Shown one piece after another: positions 45,116-55,519 of a stretch of DNA of 64,000 bases. Made by a program: the position numbers and the translations under genes. The number at the start of each line of letters is the position of its first letter. Position 1 is the stretch's first letter. The notes below the pieces were generated by a model. It ran no database searches. It worked only from the letters and a program-made list of their open reading frames with translations, and was not told the DNA's origin. The stretch spans positions 1,240,001-1,304,000 of the forward strand of contig NZ_JAPEPB010000001.1 in assembly GCF_026340565.1 (NCBI RefSeq), in the 5' to 3' direction. Source of the stretch: Kitasatospora sp. NBC_01287. Lineage in GTDB: Bacteria > Actinomycetota > Actinomycetes > Streptomycetales > Streptomycetaceae.

Positions 45116-45286
45116 TTACCAGCGGTACCAGCGGCCCCGGCTGCCCGATGCCCCGGTTCCACGGGCGATGAAGCCCACCAGCCACACCACCAGCACCACG
45201 ATGGCGACCCACCAGAGAATCTTCAGGGCGAACCCCGCGCCGAACAGGAGGAGCGCCAGAAGAAGAACGAGCAGAAGAGGAACCAT
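45116..45286 (-). CDS. Small hydrophobic membrane protein (about 56 residues)
   Basis: Two back-to-back transmembrane helices (VPLLLVLLLALLLFGAGFAL, then LWWVAIVVLVVWLVGFIA) followed by a short Gly/Arg tail ending RGRWYRW. This pattern is a widespread small hydrophobic protein of Streptomyces, often stress-associated and without known function. ATG 45286 has GGGAGGTTG 9 nt upstream. The only reading frame on this strand that fits; convergent with the DUF6328 gene. Confidence 0.88.
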   Translation of the reverse strand: MVPLLLVLLLALLLFGAGFALKILWWVAIVVLVVWLVGFIARGTGASGSRGRWYRW

Positions 45287-45404
45287 GATGAACAACCTCC
45301 CAGTTGGTGACGACCGGCGTCTGCCCTGATGACGGACTCGCATTCCTGATCCGTCACTATTCGGTGGCGGGAGTACATCCGCCGAATCCGGTTACCCGCC
45401 GGTA

Positions 45405-46163
45405 GTGGAGATAACTGGGAAAGAGGTGACCGCCCGCGGCATCAGCGTTCGCGGTCCGCGCGGTCCGGTGTTCGAGAACGTGGACGTGGACGTGCCCGCC
45501 GGCGGCCTGCTGGTGGTGCACGGTCCGGCCGCGTCGGGGCGGACCTCGCTGCTGCTGGCCCTGGCCGGGCGCATGCGACTGAGTGCGGGTGCCGTGCGGG
45601 TGGGTGCTGACACCGCTCCCGGCCGGGGCGGGCGCCGGATCAGGCAGGCGGTCGCGGTGGCCCGTGCCGAGCCGGCCGTCGGTCTGGAGGGGCGGCTGCG
45701 GGTGCGCGAGCTGGTGGCCGAGCGATGCTGGCTGGAGCGCGGGGTGACGCCGCGCCGGATCGTCGAGGCGGCCCGGCTGCTCGGGCTGCGGCTGCGCGCC
45801 GACGCGTGGGCCGAGGAGCTCCCGCCGCTGGACGCACTGCTGCTGGCCACCGCCCTCGCCCTGGCCGCGCGGCCCGCCGTGCTCGTGGTGGACGCGGTCG
45901 ACCACGGCTGCCCCGATGACGAGCGCGAACGAGCCTGGCGGGCGCTGGGAGCCGCGCGCTCGACGGGCTGCACGGTGCTGGCCGGCGCGACCCAGGCACC
46001 GCCGACCGCCCCGGACGGCGCGGACGGCGCGGACGGCACGGACGGCACGGTCCTCATCGCACTGCCCAGGCGCAGCGCCGACCTGCTGGCAGCACCGGAC
46101 CAAGGCAGGCACGACGCCTCCGACACGTCCGACGCGCCCACCGGACGGGAGGCGGCCGCGTGA
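45405..46163 (+). CDS. Degenerate ABC-type ATPase paired with a YhgE/Pip permease
   Basis: 252 residues with the outline of an ABC nucleotide-binding domain but non-standard active-site motifs. Walker A reads GPAASGRTS (Arg in place of the usual Lys). The position of the LSGGQ signature is occupied by EELPPLDALLLA. Walker B is VLVVDAVDH, without the catalytic Glu. It is probably a weak or regulatory ATPase. Its stop overlaps the start of the YhgE/Pip-type permease by 4 bp, so the two form one transporter. The start is GTG 45405, or GTG 45426 which has GGGAAAGAG upstream; I cannot choose firmly. C-terminus has Asp-Gly-Ala/Thr repeats. Confidence 0.82.
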   Translation: MEITGKEVTARGISVRGPRGPVFENVDVDVPAGGLLVVHGPAASGRTSLLLALAGRMRLSAGAVRVGADTAPGRGGRRIRQAVAVARAEPAVGLEGRLRVRELVAERCWLERGVTPRRIVEAARLLGLRLRADAWAEELPPLDALLLATALALAARPAVLVVDAVDHGCPDDERERAWRALGAARSTGCTVLAGATQAPPTAPDGADGADGTDGTVLIALPRRSADLLAAPDQGRHDASDTSDAPTGREAAA

Positions 46164-48103
46164 TCGCCGTCCGCCTGGCCTTCCTCGAACTGCGCCGCTT
46201 CCGTGGCCCGTTGCGCCGCACCGTACCCCTGCTGCTCTGCCTGATCCCGCTGCTCTACGGCGCGATGTACCTGTGGGCGAACTGGGACCCCTACGGCAAG
46301 ACCGACCGGATCCCGGTGGCGGTGGTCGACCTGGACCGGCCAGCGACCACCGCGCAGGGTCAACTGGTCGACGCCGGGGACCAGCTGGTCCAGCAGCTGA
46401 AGGCCTCCGGAACCTTCGGCTGGCGGTTCGTGGACCAGGGCACGGCCGCGGCGGGCCTGCGCGAGGGGCGCTTCGCGTTCACCATCGAGATTCCCGCCGA
46501 CTTCAGCTCCCGGCTGGCCAGCGGCTCCGACGTACAGCCCCAGCAGGCCGGTATCCGGATGGAGTTGAACGACGCCAACAACTACATCGCGGGCGTGATG
46601 ACCGAGGTGGTCCAGTCCCAGCTGGCGGACCAGATCGACTCGGCCACCCACGAGGCCTACGTACGCAGCCTCTACGGTGAACTCTCCCAGGTCAGGGACA
46701 AGCTGACGACGGCCTCCGACGGCGCGCACCAGCTGGTCACCGCCACCGCCACCGCGCAGCAGGGCAGCGCGGCGCTCAGCGCGGGCGGCGACGCGGTGCA
46801 CACCGGATCCACCCAACTCGCGTCGGGCGCCGCGCAGATCAGCCAGGCGATCAGCACCCTCGACAGCGCGGCCAAGACCCTGGACTCGGCGGCGGCGGAC
46901 CAACTGCCCAGCACCGCCTCCTCCCTCGTGACCGCCGCGAGCCTGGCCGCCCAGGGCCTGGACGCGGTGCACCAGGGCACCGGGCTGGCCGTGCAGGGCA
47001 CCACCCTGGTCGTCACCGACCTCCAGCAGGTCGCCGCGGCCCACCCCGAGCTGGCGCAGGACGCCGCGTTCCAGCGGGCCCTGCAGGACGCCCAGCGCGC
47101 GGACGACGCCGCGGGCAAGCTCGACGGCCAGGCCGCCACGGCGGACGGCAACGCGCACCAGGCCCTGCAGGACGCCCAGGACCTCCAGCGGCACATCGGC
47201 GCGCTCCAGCAGCAGGTACTCGGCCTGCAGACCCCGCTGAGCCAGATCGACTCCGGCGCGCAGGGCGTGGCCACCGGCGCCGCGGGCGTCTCCAGCGGTC
47301 TGGGCACCCTGCAGCAGGGCGCGAGCGCGCTGCAGAGCGCCGCCGGCCAGGCCCACGACGGCGCCACCAGCCTCTCCGGCACGGTGGACGACGAGCTGAA
47401 GCAGATCCCGGTCCTCAGCGACCAGCAGGCGGCCTCGGCGGCCCAGGTGCTCGGCTCGCCGGTGCGGATCGACCGGCAGAACCTGCACCCGGCCGGGGTG
47501 TACGGGCGCGGCCTGGCACCGTTCTTCTTCGGCATCGCCCTATGGGTCTTCGGTCTCTTCGCCTACCTGCTGCTGCGCCCGGTCAACCGCCGCGCCCTGG
47601 CCGGGCGGACCCGCGCGGCGGGCGTCGCCGTGGGCGGCTGGCTGCCCGCCGCGCTGCTGGGCGCGGTGGCCGCCCTGCTGCTCTACGCCGTGGTCGACCA
47701 GGCGCTCGGGCTCCACCCCGTGCACCCGCTCGCCACGGTGGCGCTGCTGGTGCTGGCCGCGGGCTCCTTCGTGGCGGTCGACCACTTCCTGCGCACCAGC
47801 CTCGGGGTGGCCGGCGACGTGCTCTCGCTGGTGCTGCTGATCCTCCAGCTCACCGCCTCGGGCGGGCTCTACCCGATGGCCACCGCGCCGGCCTTCTTCC
47901 AGTTCCTGCACCCGCTGCTGCCGATGACCTACCTGGTCGACGGCCTGCGGGTGACCATCTCAGGCGGCCTCACCGGCCACCTGGTCCGCGACCTGGTGGT
48001 GCTGGCCGGTTTCGCCCTGGCCTTCCTCGCACTCAGCACGCTCAGCGTGCGGCGCCAGCGGGTGTGGACGGTCGCCCGGCTGCACCCGGACATCGAGTTG
48101 TGA
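46160..48103 (+). CDS. YhgE/Pip domain-containing ABC-2-type membrane protein
   Basis: 647 residues of the YhgE/Pip family. One N-terminal transmembrane helix (about 20-42: TVPLLLCLIPLLYGAMYLWAN region) is followed by a large extracytoplasmic region (about 45-450) rich in Gln/Ala/Ser with helical heptads (LQQQVLGLQTPLSQIDSGAQG, ASAAQVLGSPVRID). Then five C-terminal helices, with a final GGLYPMATAPAFFQFLHPLLPMTYLVDGLRVTISGG segment typical of ABC-2 permeases. Members are linked to type VII secretion-like export and bacteriophage reception in Gram-positives. GTG 46160 overlaps the ATPase gene by 4 bp. Substrate unknown. Confidence 0.92.
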   Translation: MIAVRLAFLELRRFRGPLRRTVPLLLCLIPLLYGAMYLWANWDPYGKTDRIPVAVVDLDRPATTAQGQLVDAGDQLVQQLKASGTFGWRFVDQGTAAAGLREGRFAFTIEIPADFSSRLASGSDVQPQQAGIRMELNDANNYIAGVMTEVVQSQLADQIDSATHEAYVRSLYGELSQVRDKLTTASDGAHQLVTATATAQQGSAALSAGGDAVHTGSTQLASGAAQISQAISTLDSAAKTLDSAAADQLPSTASSLVTAASLAAQGLDAVHQGTGLAVQGTTLVVTDLQQVAAAHPELAQDAAFQRALQDAQRADDAAGKLDGQAATADGNAHQALQDAQDLQRHIGALQQQVLGLQTPLSQIDSGAQGVATGAAGVSSGLGTLQQGASALQSAAGQAHDGATSLSGTVDDELKQIPVLSDQQAASAAQVLGSPVRIDRQNLHPAGVYGRGLAPFFFGIALWVFGLFAYLLLRPVNRRALAGRTRAAGVAVGGWLPAALLGAVAALLLYAVVDQALGLHPVHPLATVALLVLAAGSFVAVDHFLRTSLGVAGDVLSLVLLILQLTASGGLYPMATAPAFFQFLHPLLPMTYLVDGLRVTISGGLTGHLVRDLVVLAGFALAFLALSTLSVRRQRVWTVARLHPDIEL

Positions 48104-48129
48104 TCACGGGGTCGGCCCTGCCGCGCCGG

Positions 48130-49389
48130 CTACGGGATCCCCAGCTCGAAGAGGACGTAGCCGGCGTACCAGCCCGAGGCCGCCCCCAGGACCACGAACA
48201 TGCCGGTCAGCGCCGTCCACTTGAACCGGCTCAGGCCGATCGCCAGCGCGATGAAGAGGGGGAACGCCGGCAGCAGGTAGCGGGGCAGGTTGCTGTAGAT
48301 CTGCTGGCTGCCCAGCGCCGGGACGCAGGTCATCAGGGTGTAGACGACCAGCACCAGCGGCGGCTTGAGGCGCACCAGGGCGATGATCAGAAGAGGCAGC
48401 GCGACCAGCACCAGCGCGGCGATCTCGTCCGCGAGGGGGTAGGAGTAGATGTAGTTGGTGCGCCCGAGCATCACGCTCAGCGTGGCGTGCTCGGTGTAGC
48501 GGCCGAAGTCGAAGTAGTGCGCCCAGGCATCGCGTTCGAGGATGAAGTAGCCGCTGAGGTTGCCCATCCGGTAGCCCACCCAGGCCAGGTAGCCGATCAG
48601 GCCCCAGGGGGCCATCAGGCCCGCGAGCAGCGGGCGCAGCACGCCGTCCTGCCGGCGCACCAGGGCCACCAGCGCGGCGAGCCCGACGGCCGCGATGAGC
48701 GCCGCCGACGTCGGGCGGCTCAGGCCGGCGATCAGGGTCAGGGTGCCGGCGGTGAGCCAGCGGTGGGTCATGACGCAGTAGCAGGCCCAGGCGCAGAGCG
48801 CGACGAAGAGCGAGTCGGAGTACACCGCCCACTCGGCGCCGGAGCCGGGGAAGACGGCCCAGATGAGGGCGGCGATCACGCCGGCCTTGGGGCCGCCCAG
48901 CCGCGCGGTGACCTTGTAGATGCCGGCCGCGGCCGCGAACGCGCCCACGATGGCCACCAGCATGCCGGCACCGAAGCTGCCCAGGCCCGTGCATTCCATG
49001 ACCAGCCGCATGAGCCCCGGGTAGAGCGGGAAGAAGCCCGCGGAGTTCTGCTCGGCCGTGAAGAATCCGCCGGTGGTGTAGATCAGTTGCGGGTGGTAGC
49101 CGTGGATGGCGACCTGCTGGTACCAGGCGCCGTCCCACGAGCCGAGGACGTCCCAGGGGTGCTTGCCGCCGCCGAAGGCACCCTTCTTGAGGTAGTCGCC
49201 GGAAACCTCCAGCAGCCGCATGAAGACGGTGAAGCCGATCAGCTTCACGGCCCCGTAGCCCATCACCGCCGGACCCAGCTCGTCGAACGTGCGTCCCGCC
49301 CACCCCACGAGGGCCCCCAGTGGCCGGGGCACCCTGCGGCGGCCGTCCTTTCCGTCCGCGGCCTGCTCCGGCCCAGCTATCACGCTCAT
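48130..49389 (-). CDS. PIG-V-like mannosyltransferase family membrane protein
   Basis: 419 residues with about ten transmembrane helices. Near the N-terminus it has SWDGAWYQQVAIHGYHP (about 83-99), the acidic-loop WDxxWY motif of the PIG-V/GT76 type of polyprenyl-phosphate mannose-dependent transferases. Other conserved features are AGFFPLYPGLMRL, FPGSGAEWAVYSDSLFVAL and LIAGLSRPTSA. It probably transfers mannose from polyprenyl-phosphomannose to a cell-surface lipid or protein outside the membrane. Start ATG 49389. Convergent with the YhgE gene, no operon partners. The lipid/protein acceptor cannot be told. Confidence 0.9.
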   Translation of the reverse strand: MSVIAGPEQAADGKDGRRRVPRPLGALVGWAGRTFDELGPAVMGYGAVKLIGFTVFMRLLEVSGDYLKKGAFGGGKHPWDVLGSWDGAWYQQVAIHGYHPQLIYTTGGFFTAEQNSAGFFPLYPGLMRLVMECTGLGSFGAGMLVAIVGAFAAAAGIYKVTARLGGPKAGVIAALIWAVFPGSGAEWAVYSDSLFVALCAWACYCVMTHRWLTAGTLTLIAGLSRPTSAALIAAVGLAALVALVRRQDGVLRPLLAGLMAPWGLIGYLAWVGYRMGNLSGYFILERDAWAHYFDFGRYTEHATLSVMLGRTNYIYSYPLADEIAALVLVALPLLIIALVRLKPPLVLVVYTLMTCVPALGSQQIYSNLPRYLLPAFPLFIALAIGLSRFKWTALTGMFVVLGAASGWYAGYVLFELGIP

Positions 49390-49560
49390 GAAATGGAGTA
49401 CCTACCTACCTGCCGACGCGATCCGGGTGGCCACGTCTGAAGAGGACGAAGCGGATCCAGAGTCTACGGCGCGGGGCCCGGACGCCTTGCGCCCGGCCGC
49501 GCGCCGGCCGGAACGGCGCCGGCCCGGCACCCCGTGACAGGGTGTCGGGCCGACGGGTGG

Positions 49561-49585
49561 CCCGGCCGGCCCGTGCGGGCCGGCC

Positions 49586-49588
<3 letters not shown>
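49561..49588 (-). terminator. Terminator downstream of katG
   Basis: A 13-bp perfect stem CCCGGCCGGCCCG with its complement around a TG loop, 28-55 bp beyond the katG stop. A second, imperfect hairpin (GGCCCGGCACCC with GGGTGTCGGGCC) precedes it. Confidence 0.88.
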
Positions 49589-51880
<2,292 letters not shown>

Positions 51881-51952
51881 TCAGGAACTGCGGGCGGGTG
51901 ACGCCGCGGCGTACTGGAATTCTTCCTATCCCTTGGCTTATCGCTAGAACCG

Positions 51953-51980
51953 ATCCTACGATTGACAGAGTCCAAGTCAA
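51953..51980 (-). promoter_or_regulatory. katG promoter with overlapping candidate Fur-family operator
   Basis: On the minus strand TTGACT (-35, 51975-51980) and TAGGAT (-10, 51953-51958) are spaced 16 bp, 106 bp from the katG start. The plus strand reads TTGAC-N9-GTCAA at 51963-51981, an inverted repeat overlapping the -35 that would suit a Fur/PerR-type repressor such as the adjacent regulator. The assignment is inference from context and from the local A+T-rich composition. Confidence 0.65.
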
Positions 51981-52098
51981 GAAGTGCGCCAACTCCATAT
52001 CTGATCGGAAACCGGACATCCGCTGGTAGAGCACGCGGGGTGGAGCACGCAGAGCACACGTCCCGCCGACCTGAGCCGACCTGATTGGGTGAGCTGAC

Positions 52099-52509
52099 AT
52101 GAGCAACCTGCTGGAGCGCCTGCGCCGGCGCGGCTGGCGGATGACCGCCCAGCGGCGGGTCGTCGCCGAGGTCCTCGGCGGCGACCACGTGCACCTCACG
52201 GCCGACGAGGTGCACGCCCGCGCGGCGCGGCGGCTGCCCGAGATCTCCCGCGCGACCGTCTACAACACCCTGGGCGAGCTGGTCTCCCTCGGGGAGGTCG
52301 TCGAGGTCTCCACCGACGGCCGCGCCAAGCGCTACGACCCCAACGCGCACCACCCGCACCAGCACCTGGTCTGCTCGCGCTGCGGCACCATCCGCGATGT
52401 CCACCCGACCGGCGATCCGCTGGCGGACCTGCCGGCGCGGGAGCGGTTCGGCTTCACCGTCCTGGAGGCCGAGGTCACCTACCGCGGGCTGTGCGCCTCC
52501 TGCGCCTGA
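52099..52509 (+). CDS. Fur-family transcriptional regulator (PerR/CatR-like)
   Basis: 136 residues. N-terminal winged helix (about 10-80: RMTAQRRVVAEVL, ADEVHARAARRLPEISRATVYNTLGEL) and a C-terminal metal-binding dimerisation domain with a His-rich HHPHQHLVCSRCG and a final CASC, giving the two CxxC pairs that bind structural zinc. Peroxide-sensing members (PerR, CatR, FurA) usually lie next to catalase genes and repress them until oxidised. The gene is divergent from katG across 251 bp, consistent with that role. ATG 52099. Whether it senses peroxide or iron cannot be decided from sequence. Confidence 0.94.
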   Translation: MSNLLERLRRRGWRMTAQRRVVAEVLGGDHVHLTADEVHARAARRLPEISRATVYNTLGELVSLGEVVEVSTDGRAKRYDPNAHHPHQHLVCSRCGTIRDVHPTGDPLADLPARERFGFTVLEAEVTYRGLCASCA

Positions 52510-52523
52510 CGGGCGGCGCGGGA

Positions 52524-52559
52524 GGCGCTGGGGGCGCTGGGGGCGCTGGCGGCGCTGGG
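52524..52559. repeat. 9-bp tandem repeat, four copies, after the Fur-family gene
   Basis: GGCGCTGGG at 52524, 52533, 52542 (one mismatch) and 52551, filling the short gap between two convergent genes. Confidence 0.88.
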
Positions 52560-52564
52560 GCGCG

Positions 52565-53626
52565 TCAGCCGCGCGGGAGTTGCTCGCCCAGCACGGCCGG
52601 CAGGCCCGTCCAGTCGCACGAGACGAAGGAGGCGTGCGCGGCCGCGAGCCGGGCCACCCGGGCGGTGGCGTCGGCCTGGGCCGGGGCGGTGTCGGAGAGC
52701 GCGGGGGCCACGTTCTGGGCGTCGGTCATGACCAGCAGGTAGTGGTTGGTGTCGTACCAGGAGGTGTCGATGCCGCCGTCGACATAGGCGTGCGCGTCAC
52801 CGTCGAAGACGACGAACCAGGGGCGCAGCGAGGCGTCGGGGTAGCGGGTGCGCGGGTCACCGGCGGCGGCGCCGAGCACCGAGGGGAAGACCTGCGCCTG
52901 GCCGAGGGTGCCCGCCGCCTGGAGCGCGGACAGGTGCTGGGCGTACTCGGTGTCGGTCCACAGGTGGTCGAAGGGGTTGGCCTGCTCGAACGTCCCCGGG
53001 ATCGCCTCCAGCACCACCTTGCCGGCCAGCGCCGCGCGGGTCGGCCAGTTCCCGGCCCGCGCCGCCGCGTCGAGCGTCGGGTAGCCGCCCAGCAGGTCGG
53101 CCGGCCGGTAGACGTCCGCGCCCAGGTGCGCCTGGACCAGCGCGTCCAGCTGGGTGGGGCCGAGGCCGACCGTCGCGTCGAAGCCCGCCTTCATCTCCAG
53201 CTTGACCATGATCGGCGGGTGCCCGGGGTGGGCCGCGAGCCAGAGGCGGATGTCGTCCAGGCAGCTGCCCAGGTCCTTGTTGGCGCCGCCGCGGTAGAGG
53301 TCGGCGGCGGTGCTCGCGTCGACGCAGTTGTTCTGGTTGCCCAGCGGGTTGGCGTGGCTGACCTTCCATTCGAGGGTGATCGGGTCCACCCAGGTGTCCA
53401 GCTCGATCAGCGAGGCCCCGGTGTCCAGCGCGTCGGCGAGGAAGGGGAACTGGGCGGTGTCGTCGTAGGTGTTGTGGAGGCCGACCGAGGTGCCGGCCGC
53501 CAGGGAGAGGCCGCCGGTGTCGGCGGCGCCGGCCGCTCCGGTGGTGAGTGGCAGCACGCAGGCGAGCGCCGCGAGCAGGGTGGCCGCGTGGCGGAGCGGG
53601 CGGGCGAGGACAGGCAGGAAGGACAT
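52565..53626 (-). CDS. Secreted PI-PLC-like protein (calcium-dependent phosphoinositide phospholipase C family)
   Basis: 353 residues. A Sec signal peptide (about 1-35, ending GAAGAADTG) precedes a PLC-like TIM barrel. Family features: SVGLHNTYD (catalytic His in HNTY, about 52), LIELDTWVD (metal ligands, about 74), then SHANPLGNQNNC, PIMVKLEMKAGF and the distal KVVLEAIPG region. Such Ca2+-dependent PI-PLC-like enzymes of actinobacteria are exported and probably cleave phosphodiester head groups of phosphoinositides or glycerophospholipids; the real substrate is uncertain. ATG 53626 has CCGGAGG about 5 nt upstream. It ends convergently to the Fur-family gene. Confidence 0.88.
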   Translation of the reverse strand: MSFLPVLARPLRHAATLLAALACVLPLTTGAAGAADTGGLSLAAGTSVGLHNTYDDTAQFPFLADALDTGASLIELDTWVDPITLEWKVSHANPLGNQNNCVDASTAADLYRGGANKDLGSCLDDIRLWLAAHPGHPPIMVKLEMKAGFDATVGLGPTQLDALVQAHLGADVYRPADLLGGYPTLDAAARAGNWPTRAALAGKVVLEAIPGTFEQANPFDHLWTDTEYAQHLSALQAAGTLGQAQVFPSVLGAAAGDPRTRYPDASLRPWFVVFDGDAHAYVDGGIDTSWYDTNHYLLVMTDAQNVAPALSDTAPAQADATARVARLAAAHASFVSCDWTGLPAVLGEQLPRG

Positions 53627-53726
53627 GGGACCTCCGGGATCCGGGGCGGGCCTCTCTGGCATGTACGCGGGCAGACTAGCGAGCGCCGGTGGACCCCATG
53701 TGTCGATCCGTCAAATACGGTCCGAC

Positions 53727-53759
53727 GCCCGGGCGGTGGTCCCACGCGCCCGCCCGGGC
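53727..53759 (-). terminator. Hairpin downstream of the beta-helix protein gene
   Basis: A 10-bp perfect stem GCCCGGGCGG with its complement (53727-53736, 53750-53759) and a 13-nt loop, in the 177-bp gap between the beta-helix gene stop and the PI-PLC-like gene start. Confidence 0.75.
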
Positions 53760-53803
53760 ACGCCCCTCCGACCTGGCTCCTTCGGTCGTCCTCGGGCGCT
53801 CTG

Positions 53804-55360
53804 TCAGCCGATCGCCGCCCAGAAGGCCGCCGGGGGCGCCGCGTTGGCCGACATGGTGATCGAGGCGGGCAGCGCCGTGCCGTTGCCCGTGGTGTTCTGG
53901 AAGAACCGGTACCCCGCGGCGGGGAGGTTGAGGTTGGCCGCGCCACCGGTGGCGTTGCGGCCCAGCGCGAGGGTGCCCGTGAAGCCCGCGGCCATGACGC
54001 ACGCGTAGACGTATCCGGGGGTGACCACCTGGGGGCTTATCGCGACCGACTGCACGCCGCCGGCGGTGAGGACCGCGTCGGCGCTGCCCGCGGCCAGCAG
54101 GGTGGCCACGGACTCGCCGGGGCTGACGTGGTAGAGCCCGAAGAAGCCGTGACCGCCCGGCGGGAAGGTCACCGGCGAGGCGATGTCGAACCAGACGGTC
54201 GAGACCGTCGTGACGTACCGCACCGGGAGCTTGACGAAGTACGCGGTGCCGGACACGATCGCCGAACTCGCCGAAATGGCCGCCGGGTCGTACGCCCAGG
54301 AGATCAGGCCGTGGTCCTCCGGCTGCCAGGTGTTGCCGATCACCGCCTTGGTGTGCGCGTAGATGTCGCCGCCGTGCGAGGTCCTGGCGTTCAGGATGAT
54401 CGGGGAGATGGCACCGTTGTCGACGATGTTCGGCGCGAACTGCGTGTCGTTCTCGATCGTCCCGCCGATGACCGTGGGCGACAGGACGCCGGCCGCGAAC
54501 CGCAGGTTGGCGACGGCGTTGTCCTCCAGGTAGGGGTCGGTGATCGTGGTGGCGACACCGATGGGGCCCAGGTCGATGCCGACCCCGGGACCCTCCTGGC
54601 AGTTCGGCGACTGGAGCGAGCAGGACTTCGCGTCGATGTAGTACCCGGTGCTGCCGGTGTCGACGCTCGACACCTGCACCCGCCCGCCGACCACGTGGTT
54701 GTTGTTCGAGCCGCTGCCGATCCGGATCCCGATCGCACCTGCTCCCGCGACGGTGATCTGGCACCAGTTCACCCAGTTGTAGTAGGCACTGCCCCCGTTG
54801 ATGTCGATGCCGATGTTCGAGCCGGCGATCTGCAGCCGGGTGAAGTCCGAGTAGAGGAAGTAGCTCGCGTCGATGGCCGTGCCCGCCGCCGAGCTGTTCG
54901 TCTGGGTGATGCCGAGGTCGCGGATGCAGAAGCTGCGCCGCGTCGTGTCGACCGTCCCGAAGAGGGTCGGGTTGAGGGTCGCGTCGAAGTGGACGACCGA
55001 GGCCTTCGATCCCGCGCCCTGGAGCGTGACGCCGTCCACCGGCGTCAGCCTGGCCTGGTTGCACACGTAGCCACCGGTCGGCAGGTAGACGACGCCTCCG
55101 GTCTTCGACAGCGAGTTCAGCGCCTGCTGGATCGCGCTCGTGCTGTCGGTCGCCCCGCTGGGGTCCGCGCCGAACTGGGTGACCGCGTTGACCCAGTCGG
55201 TGACGCCCTGTCCGGTGCCGGCGGCCGCGGCGGGCGTTTCAGGCATCGCCATCGTGAGCGCGGAGAGCCCGGCGGCGCCGGCGACGGTGCGCGCGAGGAT
55301 CGACCGGCGACTGGTGCCGCCACCGGAATGATCCGCACCGTGAACTGAACCGCTGGCCAT
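53804..55360 (-). CDS. Tat-exported right-handed beta-helix (pectate lyase superfamily) protein
   Basis: 518 residues. A twin-arginine signal (TSRRSILARTVAGAAG, about 16-31) shows export of a folded protein. The mature protein opens with a pectate-lyase-superfamily segment (WVNAVTQFGADPSGATDSTSAIQQAL, the GH28-like N-terminal capping repeat) and continues as a beta-helix (to about 370), ending in a C-terminal beta-sandwich-like domain. No clear catalytic acidic triad is visible, so it may bind or process an exopolysaccharide or cell-wall polymer. ATG 55360 has GGAGAAG upstream; longer frames add no signal. It stands alone, and AraC lies 160 bp upstream on the same strand. Confidence 0.88.
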   Translation of the reverse strand: MASGSVHGADHSGGGTSRRSILARTVAGAAGLSALTMAMPETPAAAAGTGQGVTDWVNAVTQFGADPSGATDSTSAIQQALNSLSKTGGVVYLPTGGYVCNQARLTPVDGVTLQGAGSKASVVHFDATLNPTLFGTVDTTRRSFCIRDLGITQTNSSAAGTAIDASYFLYSDFTRLQIAGSNIGIDINGGSAYYNWVNWCQITVAGAGAIGIRIGSGSNNNHVVGGRVQVSSVDTGSTGYYIDAKSCSLQSPNCQEGPGVGIDLGPIGVATTITDPYLEDNAVANLRFAAGVLSPTVIGGTIENDTQFAPNIVDNGAISPIILNARTSHGGDIYAHTKAVIGNTWQPEDHGLISWAYDPAAISASSAIVSGTAYFVKLPVRYVTTVSTVWFDIASPVTFPPGGHGFFGLYHVSPGESVATLLAAGSADAVLTAGGVQSVAISPQVVTPGYVYACVMAAGFTGTLALGRNATGGAANLNLPAAGYRFFQNTTGNGTALPASITMSANAAPPAAFWAAIG

Positions 55361-55519
55361 GGCTTCTCCATTCCGGTGGCGCTGGGCCGACCGTCGTCCG
55401 AACAATCGTTCAGTAAGGGCGGAACGGACCCTACCAAGCCGTTCGGACATCAACCACCCTTGCCCGCCAAGGTACTGAGAGTCCGACAGGCCTCCGCGGC
55501 GCGGCGCCCCGCACCGGGC

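Noticed and set aside
52397..55348. 983-codon plus-strand frame over the PI-PLC-like and beta-helix genes
   Set aside because: Runs antisense to two well-supported genes and has the composition of a shadow frame.
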